64,000 bases of DNA from Streptomyces sp. NBC_00083. Lineage in GTDB: Bacteria; Actinomycetota; Actinomycetes; Streptomycetales; Streptomycetaceae. Where the stretch lies: assembly GCF_026343295.1 (NCBI RefSeq), contig NZ_JAPELY010000005.1, positions 62,001 to 126,000 on the forward strand, given 5' to 3'. The position numbers and the translations under genes are program-made. The notes beneath the pieces were generated by a model. It was not told where the DNA came from. It did no database searches and saw nothing but the letters and a program-made list of their open reading frames with translations. Positions 42,489 to 51,107 of the stretch are shown here, piece by piece (positions within the stretch are counted from its first letter, which is position 1; each line of letters begins with the position of its first letter).

Positions 42489-43955
42489 TCACGCGTCGGG
42501 GTGGTTGGGTTCGATGGCGGGGCCCGTGACGCCGGCCTGCATGCGGCACTCCGGGGCCACCCCCGCCCCCGGCCGCCGCACGGTCAGGAACGCCACCGCC
42601 GAGGCCAGCACCAGTGCCCCCGCACACATCGGCATGGCCCGCCGGAACGTGGCTCCGAACTCCGCCGCGGAGCGGTACGCCTCCGGTCCCATCCCCGCCG
42701 CGAGCGGCAGCGCCGCCACCGCGATCAGCCCGGCCGCCCGCGCGGCGGCGTTGTTGATGCCGCTGGCCAGCCCCGCCCGCCCCTCGTCGACGGAGGCCAG
42801 CACCGTCGCGGTGAGCGGCGCCACGAGGGTCACCATGCCGAGGCCGAGCACGACCAGCGCGGGCAGGACATCGCGTACGTACGCCGCGTGCTCACCGACC
42901 CGCAGCATCAGCAGCATCCCGGCCGCGCACAGCAGCGGCCCCACGGTGAGCGGGATGCGCGGCCCGATGCGCTGGCCGAGCTCGCCCGAGCGGGCCGAGA
43001 GCAGCAGCATCAGGACCGTCGTCGGAAGCAGGGCGGCGCCCGCGCCGAGCGCCGAGTACCCGGCGACGACCTGGAGCTGGAGCGCGGCGAGGAAGAAGAA
43101 CCCGCCGAACGCCGCGTACACGCACACCGTCACCACGTTGACCGCGGTGAAGATCCGCGAGTGGAAGACGTCGGGCGGCAGCATGGGGTCGGGCAGCCGC
43201 CGCTCCCGCCGTACGAACGCCGCGCCCGTCCCGAGGCCCGCGACCCCGGCCCCGACCACCAGCCCCGAGGAGCCCTGGCCCGGCGCCTCGATCAGCGCGT
43301 ACGTCACCAGCGCGAGGGTCAGCGCGCCGAGCGCCGCACCCATCACGTCGAACGGCGCGGTGTGGGTGCGCGGGTCCTTCGACTCCGGCACGTGGCGCAG
43401 GGCGACCGTCACACACAGCGCGGCGAGCGGCACGTTGATCAGGAACACCCAGCGCCAGCCGGGGCCGTCCACCAGCCAGCCGCCGAGGAACGGGCCGACG
43501 GCGGCCCCGACCCCGCCGAGCCCGGACCAGACGCCGACCGCGCGGGCCCGGTCGTCCGGGTGGAAGCCCGCCTGGATGATCGCGAGGGAGCCGGGGGTGA
43601 GCAGCGCGCCGCCGATGCCCTGGAGGGCGCGGGCCGCGATGAGCACGCCGGCGTCGGGGGCGAGGCCGCACAGGAGCGAGCCGGCGGCGAACCAGACCAC
43701 CCCGGTCACGAACACCTTCCGCCGGCCGTACCGGTCGCCGAGCGCGCCGCCCAGCAGGATCAGGCCGGCCAGCGTCAGCATGTAGGCGTTGACGGTCCAC
43801 TGCAGGACGGCCATGTCCGTGTCGAGGTCGGTGCCGATGTGGGGCAGGGCGACGTTGACGACGGTGGAGTCGAGCAGGGCCATGCCGGAGCCGAGGACCG
43901 TGGTGAGCAGCACCCAGCGGCCGGGACCGGTGCGCATGCGTACGTTGTCCGCCAC
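42489..43955 (-). CDS. MFS drug transporter (DHA2/EmrB-QacA type)
   Basis: A 488-residue major facilitator protein with about 14 predicted helices. The family motifs are present: the motif-A loop GGALGDRYGRRKVF (residues 70-83), LDSTVVNVALPHIG in helix 1 (motif D1) and the motif-C antiporter helix GVWSGLGGVGAAVGPFLGGWLV. It probably expels drugs or cell products by proton antiport. I use the GTG at 43955 with GGGGGACAG upstream. No TetR-type regulator lies beside it. The end of the fba terminator is 116 bases away. Confidence 0.9.
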   Translation of the reverse strand: MADNVRMRTGPGRWVLLTTVLGSGMALLDSTVVNVALPHIGTDLDTDMAVLQWTVNAYMLTLAGLILLGGALGDRYGRRKVFVTGVVWFAAGSLLCGLAPDAGVLIAARALQGIGGALLTPGSLAIIQAGFHPDDRARAVGVWSGLGGVGAAVGPFLGGWLVDGPGWRWVFLINVPLAALCVTVALRHVPESKDPRTHTAPFDVMGAALGALTLALVTYALIEAPGQGSSGLVVGAGVAGLGTGAAFVRRERRLPDPMLPPDVFHSRIFTAVNVVTVCVYAAFGGFFFLAALQLQVVAGYSALGAGAALLPTTVLMLLLSARSGELGQRIGPRIPLTVGPLLCAAGMLLMLRVGEHAAYVRDVLPALVVLGLGMVTLVAPLTATVLASVDEGRAGLASGINNAAARAAGLIAVAALPLAAGMGPEAYRSAAEFGATFRRAMPMCAGALVLASAVAFLTVRRPGAGVAPECRMQAGVTGPAIEPNHPDA

Positions 43956-44070
43956 AGCACGACTGTCCCCCGTCCGAGCCCACCCCGAAACCCGGGGCTC
44001 CGCCCGGCGCCCGTACCGCTGGGGGGCGCGGGCAAGCGCGCGACACCTCGTGCCCGGTGCGGAAACGGCA

Positions 44071-44109
44071 GGGCCCGGCGTACCCCCGCCGAGGGGGGAC
44101 ACCGGGCCC
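44071..44109 (-). terminator. fba terminator hairpin
   Basis: Arms of 17 bases (GGGCCCGGCGTACCCCC and a near complement) with a short loop, 20 bases beyond the fba stop on the minus strand. One of its two mismatches becomes a G-U pair in the minus-strand RNA. Confidence 0.75.
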
Positions 44110-44129
44110 GTGAGCGGCTGCGTGCCGCG

Positions 44130-45152
44130 CTACTTCAGCTTCGTACCCGTCGACCGAAGGTTCCCGCACGCCTCGGTGACCCGCTTGGCCATGCCGGCCT
44201 CGGCGAGCTTGCCCCACGTGCGGGGGTCGTAGGTGGACTTCTTGCCGACCTCGCCGTCGACCTTCAGGACACCGTCGTAGTTGCGGAACATGTGGTCCGC
44301 GACCGGCCGGGTGAAGGCGTACTGCGTGTCGGTGTCGAGGTTCATCTTCACGACGCCGTTCTCCAGGGCCGTCGCGATCTCCTCGGCCGAGGAGCCCGAA
44401 CCGCCGTGGAAGACGAAGTCGAACGGCGAGGGCTTGCCGTACTTCTCGCCGACGCCCGCCTGGAGGTCCTTGAGGAGCTCGGGGCGGAGCACGACGTTGC
44501 CCGGCTTGTAGACGCCGTGGACGTTGCCGAAGGAAGCGGCCAGCAGGTAGCGGCCCTTCTCGCCCAGACCGAGCGCCTCGGCGGTGCGCAGCGCGTCGTC
44601 GACGGTCGTGTACAGCTCGTCGTTGATCTCGTGGCTGACGCCGTCCTCCTCGCCGCCGGTCGGGGTGATCTCGACCTCAAGGATGATCTTCGCGGCGGCG
44701 GCCTTCGCGAGCAGCTCCTGGCCGATGGCCAGGTTGTCGGCGAGGGTCTCGGCGGAGCCGTCCCACATGTGCGACTGGAACAGCGGGTTCAGACCCTTGG
44801 CCACGCGCGCGGCGGAGACCTCGATCAGCGGGCGGACGTAGCCGTCCAGCTTGTCCTTGGGGCAGTGGTCCGTGTGCAGCGCGATCGTGACGTCGTACTT
44901 GGCGGCGACGACGTGCGCGAACTCGGCCAGGGCGACCGCGCCGGTCACCATGTCCTTGTTGTACTGGCCACCCAGGAACTCCGCACCACCGGTGGAGACC
45001 TGGATGATGCCGTCGCTCTCGGCCTCCGCGAAGCCGCGCAGCGCAGCGTGCAGGGTCTGGGTCGAGGTCACATTGATGGCCGGGTAGGCGAACTTGCCTG
45101 CCTTCGCCCGGTCGAGCATCTCGTTGTAGACCTCGGGGGTTGCGATGGGCAT
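44130..45152 (-). CDS. fba: Class II fructose-bisphosphate aldolase
   Basis: Cleaves fructose 1,6-bisphosphate to two triose phosphates, in both glycolysis and gluconeogenesis. The 340-residue protein is a zinc-dependent class II enzyme: ALHTDHCPKDKLDGYVRPLIE carries the catalytic Asp and zinc His (written here by position, about residues 97-117), GEEDG lies in the mobile loop, a zinc His is in FGNVHGVYKPGNV and the phosphate/substrate loops are FHGGSGSS and KMNLDTDTQYAFT. The ATG at 45152 follows GGAGCGGAC. It is separated from pyrE by the large palindrome. Confidence 0.97.
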   Translation of the reverse strand: MPIATPEVYNEMLDRAKAGKFAYPAINVTSTQTLHAALRGFAEAESDGIIQVSTGGAEFLGGQYNKDMVTGAVALAEFAHVVAAKYDVTIALHTDHCPKDKLDGYVRPLIEVSAARVAKGLNPLFQSHMWDGSAETLADNLAIGQELLAKAAAAKIILEVEITPTGGEEDGVSHEINDELYTTVDDALRTAEALGLGEKGRYLLAASFGNVHGVYKPGNVVLRPELLKDLQAGVGEKYGKPSPFDFVFHGGSGSSAEEIATALENGVVKMNLDTDTQYAFTRPVADHMFRNYDGVLKVDGEVGKKSTYDPRTWGKLAEAGMAKRVTEACGNLRSTGTKLK

Positions 45153-45268
45153 CTGTCCGCTCCTTGTGATGTGCGGGGTGTGCGATATGTGCTGGCCCTG
45201 ACCTGGGGGCGACGTCATCGTCGCGGACCATCTTTCCAGACTCTGGCAGCGGCTCCACCCCGTGGACG

Positions 45269-45312
45269 TCCGAGGGGCGGACCGTTTCACGTGAAACGGT
45301 CCGCCCCTCGGA
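45269..45312. promoter_or_regulatory. 44-bp perfect palindrome containing a parS site
   Basis: Two 22-base arms with no spacer. The centre is GTTTCACGTGAAAC, the ParB-binding parS consensus of Streptomyces, and the flanks are GC-rich and extend the symmetry to 44 bases. It stands between the end of pyrE and the start of fba, which run in the same direction, and could also terminate pyrE transcription about 100 bases past its stop. parS sites cluster near the replication origin, so the window probably lies in that part of the chromosome. Confidence 0.85.
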
Positions 45313-45409
45313 GAACACGCAGGTCAGGCTCGCCCTGTCCGGGCCCCGGGACCTACGTCACGACTTTTGCGCCCATCGAGCCGCCCGTTGGGCGGGCCGG
45401 GGCCGCGCC

Positions 45410-45958
45410 CTACTCCAGGCCGAGTTCCGTCGAGGAGAACGCGAAGACGTACGGCACGCCCGCACCCTCGGTGATCTTCTCCGCGGCGCCCGTCGCGCGG
45501 TCCACGATCGTCGCCACGGCCACCACCTCGGCACCCGCCGCGCGGACCGCTTCGACGGCGGTCAGGGGCGAGCCGCCGGTGGTCGAGGTGTCCTCGACCA
45601 CCAGGACCCGGCGGCCCTTGATGTCCGGGCCCTCGACCTGACGCTGCATCCCGTGCGCCTTGGCCGCCTTGCGGACGACGAAGGCGTCCAGGGAGCGGCC
45701 GCGGGCGGCGGCGGCGTGCAGCATCGCGCCGGCCACCGGGTCGGCGCCCATGGTCAGGCCGCCCACCGCGTCGAAGTCGAACTCCGCGGCCACGTCGAGC
45801 ATCACCTGGCCCACCAGCGGCGCGGCGACGCCGTCAAGGGTGACCCGGCGCAGGTCGACGTAGTAGTCGGCCTCGATCCCCGAGGAGAGGGTCACCTTGC
45901 CGTGCACCACGGCCTTGTCCTTGATCTGCTGGAGCAGGTCAGCGCGTACGTCAGTCAT
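45410..45958 (-). CDS. pyrE: Orotate phosphoribosyltransferase
   Basis: Joins orotate to PRPP to give orotidine 5'-phosphate in pyrimidine synthesis. The 182-residue protein has the PRPP loop VLVVEDTSTTGGSPLTAVEAVRA (about residues 120-142), the orotate-side segment LSSGIEADYYVDLRRVTLD and the VGGLTMGADPVAGAML region. The ATG at 45958 is right for length; the longer frame is the shadow of the neighbour. No attenuator is obvious upstream because the gap to the epimerase gene is only 23 bases, so the two may be one transcript. Confidence 0.95.
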   Translation of the reverse strand: MTDVRADLLQQIKDKAVVHGKVTLSSGIEADYYVDLRRVTLDGVAAPLVGQVMLDVAAEFDFDAVGGLTMGADPVAGAMLHAAAARGRSLDAFVVRKAAKAHGMQRQVEGPDIKGRRVLVVEDTSTTGGSPLTAVEAVRAAGAEVVAVATIVDRATGAAEKITEGAGVPYVFAFSSTELGLE

Positions 45959-45981
45959 ACCCAAGAGCTTAAGGGCCGTCC

Positions 45982-46770
45982 TCAGAGCCGGCGCCAGGCC
46001 CAGGTCGTCGTCAGCTCCAGCGGGTCGATCGGGGTGACCTGGCGGGGCAGCGTGTTGAGCCCGTTGGGCGGGCCCGACTGCGGCTCCACACAGACGGCCG
46101 CCTCCTGCTCGTCGTAGATGACGACCCACTCGGTGGGGCTGGTCACCTTCAGTTCGAGCCGCTGAGGCCAGGTGAGGGTGACGTCGACTCCGTCGGGCAT
46201 CCCGAAGCAGTCGTCCCAGGGGCCCGGCAGCGGGTCGATCCGCCGCCCGGTGGGCAGATGGTCGTCGCCGCGCTCCTCCTGCCACGCGGCGTCGAAGGCC
46301 AGCTCGACGCTGCTGCCGTCGATCTCCCGCACGAACCAGGGGTGCCAGCCCACCTGCGCCGGGAAGGAGTTGTCGTACGTCTCGACGCCCATCCGGATCG
46401 TCAGCGCGTCCGGGGTCAGCTCGAAGATCTGGGTGACCTTGCCGCTGAACGGCCAGGGGTCGGTGAGTTCCTGGGTGAACACGGCCTCGGTGGCCGAGAC
46501 CCGCGCCGTCTTCCACGCGTGGTCGCGGGCGGTGCCGTGAATGGCGTGCGGCGCCGCGTTGAGCGGCAGTTGGTACTTCACCCCGCCGTCGCGGAACTGC
46601 CCGTTCTCGACCCGGCCGCACCACGGCACCATCGGGAAGCAGCCGTACTTCTCGCCCTGGCGCAGCACCTCGGTGCCGTCGATCCGCAGGCTGCTGATCC
46701 GGCAGCCGTTGCCCGCGTCGACGGTCAATTCCACGGCGCCGACGCCCAATTTGATCTCGTCACTGCTCAC
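45982..46770 (-). CDS. Aldose 1-epimerase-like protein
   Basis: A 262-residue mutarotase-like beta-sandwich protein that would interconvert sugar anomers. Signature parts are visible: YGCFPMVPWCGRVENGQF, where Arg binds the sugar, then HAIHGTARDHAW with the catalytic His, VGWHPWFVREI with a second His and a C-terminal VCVEPQSGPPNGLN with the catalytic Glu. It belongs to the family branch that includes glucose-6-phosphate epimerase-like YeaD and galactose mutarotase. It lies 23 bases before pyrE on the same strand. Confidence 0.88.
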   Translation of the reverse strand: MSSDEIKLGVGAVELTVDAGNGCRISSLRIDGTEVLRQGEKYGCFPMVPWCGRVENGQFRDGGVKYQLPLNAAPHAIHGTARDHAWKTARVSATEAVFTQELTDPWPFSGKVTQIFELTPDALTIRMGVETYDNSFPAQVGWHPWFVREIDGSSVELAFDAAWQEERGDDHLPTGRRIDPLPGPWDDCFGMPDGVDVTLTWPQRLELKVTSPTEWVVIYDEQEAAVCVEPQSGPPNGLNTLPRQVTPIDPLELTTTWAWRRL

Positions 46771-46806
46771 GCCGTCGACCCTAACGGGTGGGCCGCGGAT
46801 GTGGGC

Positions 46807-47802
46807 TCAACGGCGGCGCCTCAGCGCCCGGCCGACCACGACCGCGGAGGCCAGCGCGAGGGCCGCGGCCGGGGCGACCCAGCGCAGGGTGGCTCCCGCG
46901 TTGCTGCCCGAGGGCGCGGGCACCGGGGCATAGCGGCCGCGCGGCGGCGCGTGGTCGACCTCCTCGGCGCTGCGGCCGATCATCGTGCGGCGGGCGTGCG
47001 CGGCCTCGGCGGGCATCGGGCCCACCTCGATGGCGAACTCGTCGTCGGCGAGCGGGTCGAGGGAGGGCGGCGGCACCTCGGCGTCGAAGACCGAGGCGAA
47101 GCTCTCCGCGTCCAGGTCGGTCGCGCCCAGATCGGTCGCGTCCAGATCGGTCGCGTCCGGTCCGGCGGCGTCCAGGTCGGCGCCGTCCACGGCCGGCCCG
47201 TCCGGGCCGGTCGCGTCGCGTCCCCGCGTGTCGGGGCCGGCGGAGTCCAGGTCCTCGCCGAGGTCAGTGTTGAGGTCCGTGTCGGCCAGGTCGGCCGGCT
47301 GCGGCGACGGCTCGGAGCCGGTGGCCTCCGCCAGGTCCTCCGCGGTGGGCCTGGCCTGCCCCGCACCCTCCGGCCGAGCGGGATGGGCGAGCGCCGCGGC
47401 GAACCGGTCGAGCAGCCGCAGCGCCGACGCCCTCGCGGTGTCCCGCGGCACGTCCGCCGCCCGGCCCTCCACGAGCGCGCCGCCCGTGAACGCGAGCGTG
47501 GTGCCGCCCGGGGCGTCGGCCAGCCGTACGGCCAGGGTGAGCTGGGCCGCGCCCGCGCCGCGGACCTCCACGCCCTCGCCCTCCACGGCGAACGTTCCGT
47601 CGTCCTGCTCGGTGATGCGCAGGGCCCCGCGGTAGGTGATGGTGCTCCCGCCGAGGCGGACCTTCAGCCGGCCCGCGATGGGCGGCTCGCCCGCATCCTG
47701 CTGGAGCCCCGGCAGACAGCGCGCGACCAGGGCGGAATCGCGCAGCGTCTGCCGGAGTGCCTGGGCCTCCACCGGAACGAACACCTCATGCTCCATAGTC
47801 AC
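46807..47802 (-). CDS. SRPBCC (CoxG-like) protein with Asp-rich repeat tail
   Basis: A 331-residue protein. The first 145 residues form an SRPBCC lipid-binding-like domain of the CoxG type (HEVFVPVEAQALRQTLRD, LVARCLPGLQQD, RLKVRLGGSTITYRGALRI). An acidic low-complexity region follows (about residues 155-260) with tandem D-A-T-D-L units, visible as 15-base DNA repeats at 47110-47180. A single helix near residue 310 (LRWVAPAAALALASAVVV) ends it, followed by Arg. It is probably tail-anchored with the SRPBCC domain inside the cell. GTG at 47802 or ATG at 47796 are equally possible starts. Confidence 0.8.
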   Translation of the reverse strand: MTMEHEVFVPVEAQALRQTLRDSALVARCLPGLQQDAGEPPIAGRLKVRLGGSTITYRGALRITEQDDGTFAVEGEGVEVRGAGAAQLTLAVRLADAPGGTTLAFTGGALVEGRAADVPRDTARASALRLLDRFAAALAHPARPEGAGQARPTAEDLAEATGSEPSPQPADLADTDLNTDLGEDLDSAGPDTRGRDATGPDGPAVDGADLDAAGPDATDLDATDLGATDLDAESFASVFDAEVPPPSLDPLADDEFAIEVGPMPAEAAHARRTMIGRSAEEVDHAPPRGRYAPVPAPSGSNAGATLRWVAPAAALALASAVVVGRALRRRR

Positions 47803-47927
47803 CGAGCCTACTCAGCACCGGCCGTTCCGTCTGCGTCAACGCGACGCCGATGCCTCACCCGGCCACGCACGCCCCCGCCGCATCCCCGGCCCCGGCGCGG
47901 CCGCCACCCCGTGCCGCCCCGCCGCTC

Positions 47928-49550
47928 TCACTCCCCGTACCGCGGATGCACCAGCGTCGACGGCGCGTACCCGGCCGCGCCGGGCGGCGGGGCGAGGGCC
48001 TGGGCTCCGATCGGCAGCCGGACCCCGGAGCGGGCGGCGACGGGCGCCCGAGCCCCGGCGAGCACACGGGGACGCGCCGCCCGCGTCGCCATCGGCACGC
48101 CCTGGTCGGGCCGCGCCGCCAGGACGAACCCCCAGTCCCCGGGCGAGGGGGCCGGGCCGAGGGCGCGGCCGGGGCCCTCGGTGAGCGCGGCGGTACGGCC
48201 GGCCGCGCGGTAGGCGAACGTCGTGAGCCCGGCCGCGCGGACCGTCGAGGCGACCGTCCAGAACGTGCGGGGGCTGCCCGTCACCGGCCCCGCGTGCACC
48301 ACGAGCCGCCCGCCGGGTGCCAGGACGCGGGAGGCCAGGCCGTAGAACTCCTGCGAGTACAGCTTGGTGCTCGCGGTCATGCCGGGGTCGGGCAGATCGC
48401 AGACGACGACGTCGTACGGGTCCGAGGTGCGGCCCTCGCCGCGCAGCCAGGCGAAGGGGTCGCCGGCCACCGGGCGCAGCCGGGGGTCGCGGTAGGCGTG
48501 GCCGTTCAGGGCGGCGAGCCCGGGGTCGCTGCGGGCCAGCCGTATCAGCTCGGGGTCGACGTCGACGAGGGTCACCGAGCGCACGCCGGGGTGGCGCAGC
48601 ACCTCGCGGGCGGCGAGGCCGTCGCCGCCGCCCAGGACGAGGACCCGGCCGTGCGGGCCGCCGTCGAGCGCGGGGCCGACCAGGGCCGCGTGGTAGCGGG
48701 CCTCGTCGCGGCCGTCGACGCGCAGCCGCCCGTCGAGGAAGAGGTCGAGGGGGCCGCCCGCCCTGCCGGTGAGGACGATCTCCTGCACGTGGCTCTGGAC
48801 GGCGACGCGCACCTGGCTGCCGTAGACGGCGCGGCGCGCGGCCTGTTCGAAGTCGCCGACCATGGCGGTGGTCAGGGCGAGCACGGCGAGGGCGAGGGCG
48901 TTGGCGCCGAGCAGCAGCCAGCGGGCGCGCGGCGACAGCTCGCGGCCGAAGAGCAGCAGCACCAGCGAGCCGCCCGCCACGGCGTTGACGCAACCGGTGA
49001 GCAACGCGCTGGTCAGCTGGCCGAGTTGGGGAAGGAGCAGGAACGGGAAGGCGAGGCCGCCGACGAGGGCGCCCACGTAGTCGGCGGCGAACAGGTCGGC
49101 CACGGTGCCGCTCGCGTCGCCCGCGGCGCGCCGCGAGACGCGCTGGATGAGGGTCATCAGGAGCGGGATCTCGGCGCCGATCAGCATGCCGATGGCGAGC
49201 GAGAAGGCCACGAGCGCGTACCGGGAGCCGCCGAACCAGGCGAACGTCGCGTACAGGACCACCGCCGAGCAGCCGCCGACCAGGGCGAGCGCGGCCTCGA
49301 TGAGACCGAAGCCGACCGCGGCCCGGCAGCGCAGCCGCTTGGCGAGCAGCGAGCCGACCCCCATCGCGAAGACCATCACCGACAGGACCACCGAGGCCTG
49401 GGTGACCGAGTCGCCGATCAAGTACGAGGCCAGGGCGACCAGTTCGAGCTCGTACACGAGGCCGCAGGCGGCACAGATGAACACGACGGCCAGGACGAGG
49501 AACCGGCCCGACCGCGGACTACTCACGGGAGCGGGAAGCGGTTCGATCAT
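47928..49550 (-). CDS. Membrane-fused spermidine synthase-like protein
   Basis: A 540-residue protein. The first 215 residues hold seven membrane helices (starting FLVLAVVFICAACGLVYELELVALASYLIG), and the rest is a spermidine synthase-like methyltransferase fold. There the cofactor site reads VLVLGGGDGLAAREVLRH, the acidic hook VTLVDVDPELIRLARS and the catalytic segment DVVVCDLPDPG in place of the usual D-x-x-D-P. LYSQEFYGLASRVLAPGG completes the core. Fused proteins of this kind occur in many actinobacteria; whether they make polyamines is not settled. The final 70 residues are low complexity. Confidence 0.85.
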   Translation of the reverse strand: MIEPLPAPVSSPRSGRFLVLAVVFICAACGLVYELELVALASYLIGDSVTQASVVLSVMVFAMGVGSLLAKRLRCRAAVGFGLIEAALALVGGCSAVVLYATFAWFGGSRYALVAFSLAIGMLIGAEIPLLMTLIQRVSRRAAGDASGTVADLFAADYVGALVGGLAFPFLLLPQLGQLTSALLTGCVNAVAGGSLVLLLFGRELSPRARWLLLGANALALAVLALTTAMVGDFEQAARRAVYGSQVRVAVQSHVQEIVLTGRAGGPLDLFLDGRLRVDGRDEARYHAALVGPALDGGPHGRVLVLGGGDGLAAREVLRHPGVRSVTLVDVDPELIRLARSDPGLAALNGHAYRDPRLRPVAGDPFAWLRGEGRTSDPYDVVVCDLPDPGMTASTKLYSQEFYGLASRVLAPGGRLVVHAGPVTGSPRTFWTVASTVRAAGLTTFAYRAAGRTAALTEGPGRALGPAPSPGDWGFVLAARPDQGVPMATRAARPRVLAGARAPVAARSGVRLPIGAQALAPPPGAAGYAPSTLVHPRYGE

Positions 49551-49635
49551 GATGCGAACGCTACGTGACGCTCCGTTCGCATCCTGTCACCCACACGGGT
49601 GCAACTGAAGCCAACCGGTGGGGAATCCGCGCGCC

Positions 49636-50160
49636 TCACAGCCCGGCGGGGGTGGGTACCCGTACCCCGACGCGGGTGCGGGTGACCACCAACTGCCCTT
49701 CCTGCGGGTAGGCGTGCCAGGTACGCCACCACACCTGGCCCTCGCCGCGCTGCGCGAGCATCGCGGTGAAGGCGTGCGGCGATCCGGGAAACGTTCCCGC
49801 CAGTCCGTTGGGGTGGTCGGCGACGAGGGCGAGGAGCTCCTGGGCCCGGCCCGCGAACGAGCCCTGCGAGAGCGTCTCGACGCGTGCGGCGAACTCGTAG
49901 TCCCACTCGCCGAGCCGTTTCGCCACGCCGAGCGGCAGCGGTGTGCTGCTCCCCGGCATGCAGGCGACGGTCTCCGAGCAGGTGCCGCGCTCCTCGTCGA
50001 GGAGGACTTGGTGCGAGGCGCCGAGGAGCCTCAATTGGAGCTTGGCGCCGGAGAGTTCGAGGTCGAGCACGGCGAGGGCGGGCAGCGGCTCGCGGCCCAG
50101 CGCCCAGGCGAGGTCGGCGGCACGCGTGTCGGTATAGGCGGTCTTGAGGGACGTGAGCAT
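49636..50160 (-). CDS. DUF2617 family protein
   Basis: A 174-residue soluble protein that I recognise as DUF2617 from its start (LTSLKTAYTDTRAADLAWALG) and the segment QEGQLVVTRTRV near the end. Function is not known. It has no signal peptide or metal motif. The ATG at 50160 marks the start; the frame continuing to 50361 lacks coding character. It lies in the same direction as the speE-like gene, 85 bases before it. Upstream it has a three-unit tandem repeat. Confidence 0.85.
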   Translation of the reverse strand: MLTSLKTAYTDTRAADLAWALGREPLPALAVLDLELSGAKLQLRLLGASHQVLLDEERGTCSETVACMPGSSTPLPLGVAKRLGEWDYEFAARVETLSQGSFAGRAQELLALVADHPNGLAGTFPGSPHAFTAMLAQRGEGQVWWRTWHAYPQEGQLVVTRTRVGVRVPTPAGL

Positions 50161-50697
50161 GGGTGGGCTCCGCAAAACACACATGTGGCGGGTGGGTGAC
50201 CGATGTCGGTGGGTGACCGATGCCGGTGGATGACCGGATGTCGACGCGGGCCGCAACGAAGGACCGGGGGACCGCTCTCTGATCGCCCGGGGTCCGAAGG
50301 CTGCGTGGGTTCTCTGCGAGGGAATCATGAAGTGCGCGGCGCTCACAGCTTTTTTACCCAACTTGATGGGGTTTCCATCCCCTCGGGGGCCACTCGGTTC
50401 AAACGTTCAACTACCGGCGTGAAAGAAGGCGCCCGGCCGGTCGGGACCGACCGGGCGCACAACGGGCGCACAACGGGCGGGGAGGGCGGCGGAATCGGCT
50501 GCCCCGTGTCAGCCGCGACCACCGCGCCCCACCCGACCGCCGCCCCACCGGCCCCCGGACGCAACACCCCAATGGCCGCCCCCCGAATGAGCCGGGCCCA
50601 CGGGACGCGAGCCCCGGCGGGCCGGGAGACCCCGGAACCGGGAAGCCCGGGAGCGGAGACCCCGGGGGCCGGAGGCCCCGGGGCTCGCACGGGTCGG
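50161..50697. other. Spacer with tandem repeat and terminator
   Basis: A spacer of 537 bases with no gene. Next to the DUF2617 start are three tandem 17-18-base units of the form GGTGGGTGACCGATGYC (50191-50242). A lower-GC stretch lies at 50340-50415. A strong hairpin stands at 50430-50460, directly followed on the plus strand by tandem GGGCGCACAAC words. The rest, 50500-50690, is extremely GC-rich with no visible structure. Confidence 0.6.
50430..50460 (-). terminator. Nested hairpin terminator
   Basis: On the minus strand, arms GCGCCCGG and CCGGGCGC enclose an inner perfect pair CCGGTCGG/CCGACCGG (50437-50454). The sequence then reads CCTTCTTTC, a pyrimidine-rich tail with several T. This looks like a true terminator for minus-strand transcripts arriving from the small membrane protein gene, about 240 bases upstream of it. 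Confidence 0.7.
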
Positions 50698-50988
50698 TCA
50701 GCTCGATCCGCAGCCGCCGCCCCCGCAGGACGAGCCGCCGCCGCACGAGGAGTGGCCTCCGCCGCAGGAGTGGCCGCTGTGGCCGCCGCCCCCGTGGTGG
50801 CCACCGCCGCCGCCGCACGAGCTGCCGCCGTCCGAGCCGCCCGCCGCCCACCAGCTGCCGCCGCCCGCGGCCGAGGCCGCCGAGCCCCTGCGCGATCCCC
50901 TGCCCCCGCGGCGCCGTCCGCGCGCCGCGGAACGGGCCAGGGCGACCACCACCAACACGATGACGACCACTGCGATCACGATGCCCAT
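50698..50988 (-). CDS. Small membrane protein with Gly/Ser/Cys/His tail
   Basis: A 96-residue protein with a single N-terminal helix (GIVIAVVVIVLVVVALA, residues 2-18), then a basic Arg/Gly stretch and a tail of about 45 residues made almost wholly of Gly, Ser, Cys and His (words such as GHSCGGG, SSCGGG and HHGGGG). The tail has seven Cys and several His, which would suit metal binding or cross-linking; this is an inference. The ATG at 50988 follows GGTGGGGG. The start is confirmed by the clear helix. I do not know a characterised homologue. Confidence 0.7.
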   Translation of the reverse strand: MGIVIAVVVIVLVVVALARSAARGRRRGGRGSRRGSAASAAGGGSWWAAGGSDGGSSCGGGGGHHGGGGHSGHSCGGGHSSCGGGSSCGGGGCGSS

Positions 50989-51107
50989 CCCCCACCGTCC
51001 TTCCGTGACGCGTTCCCCCGTGGCCCGCGTGGAGAGGGGATGCCCTTCGCCGTCCGGCGCCAAAGCACACTTGAGCAACTCCAGAGGTTGCCCGCAGGAT
51101 GGCCGTC

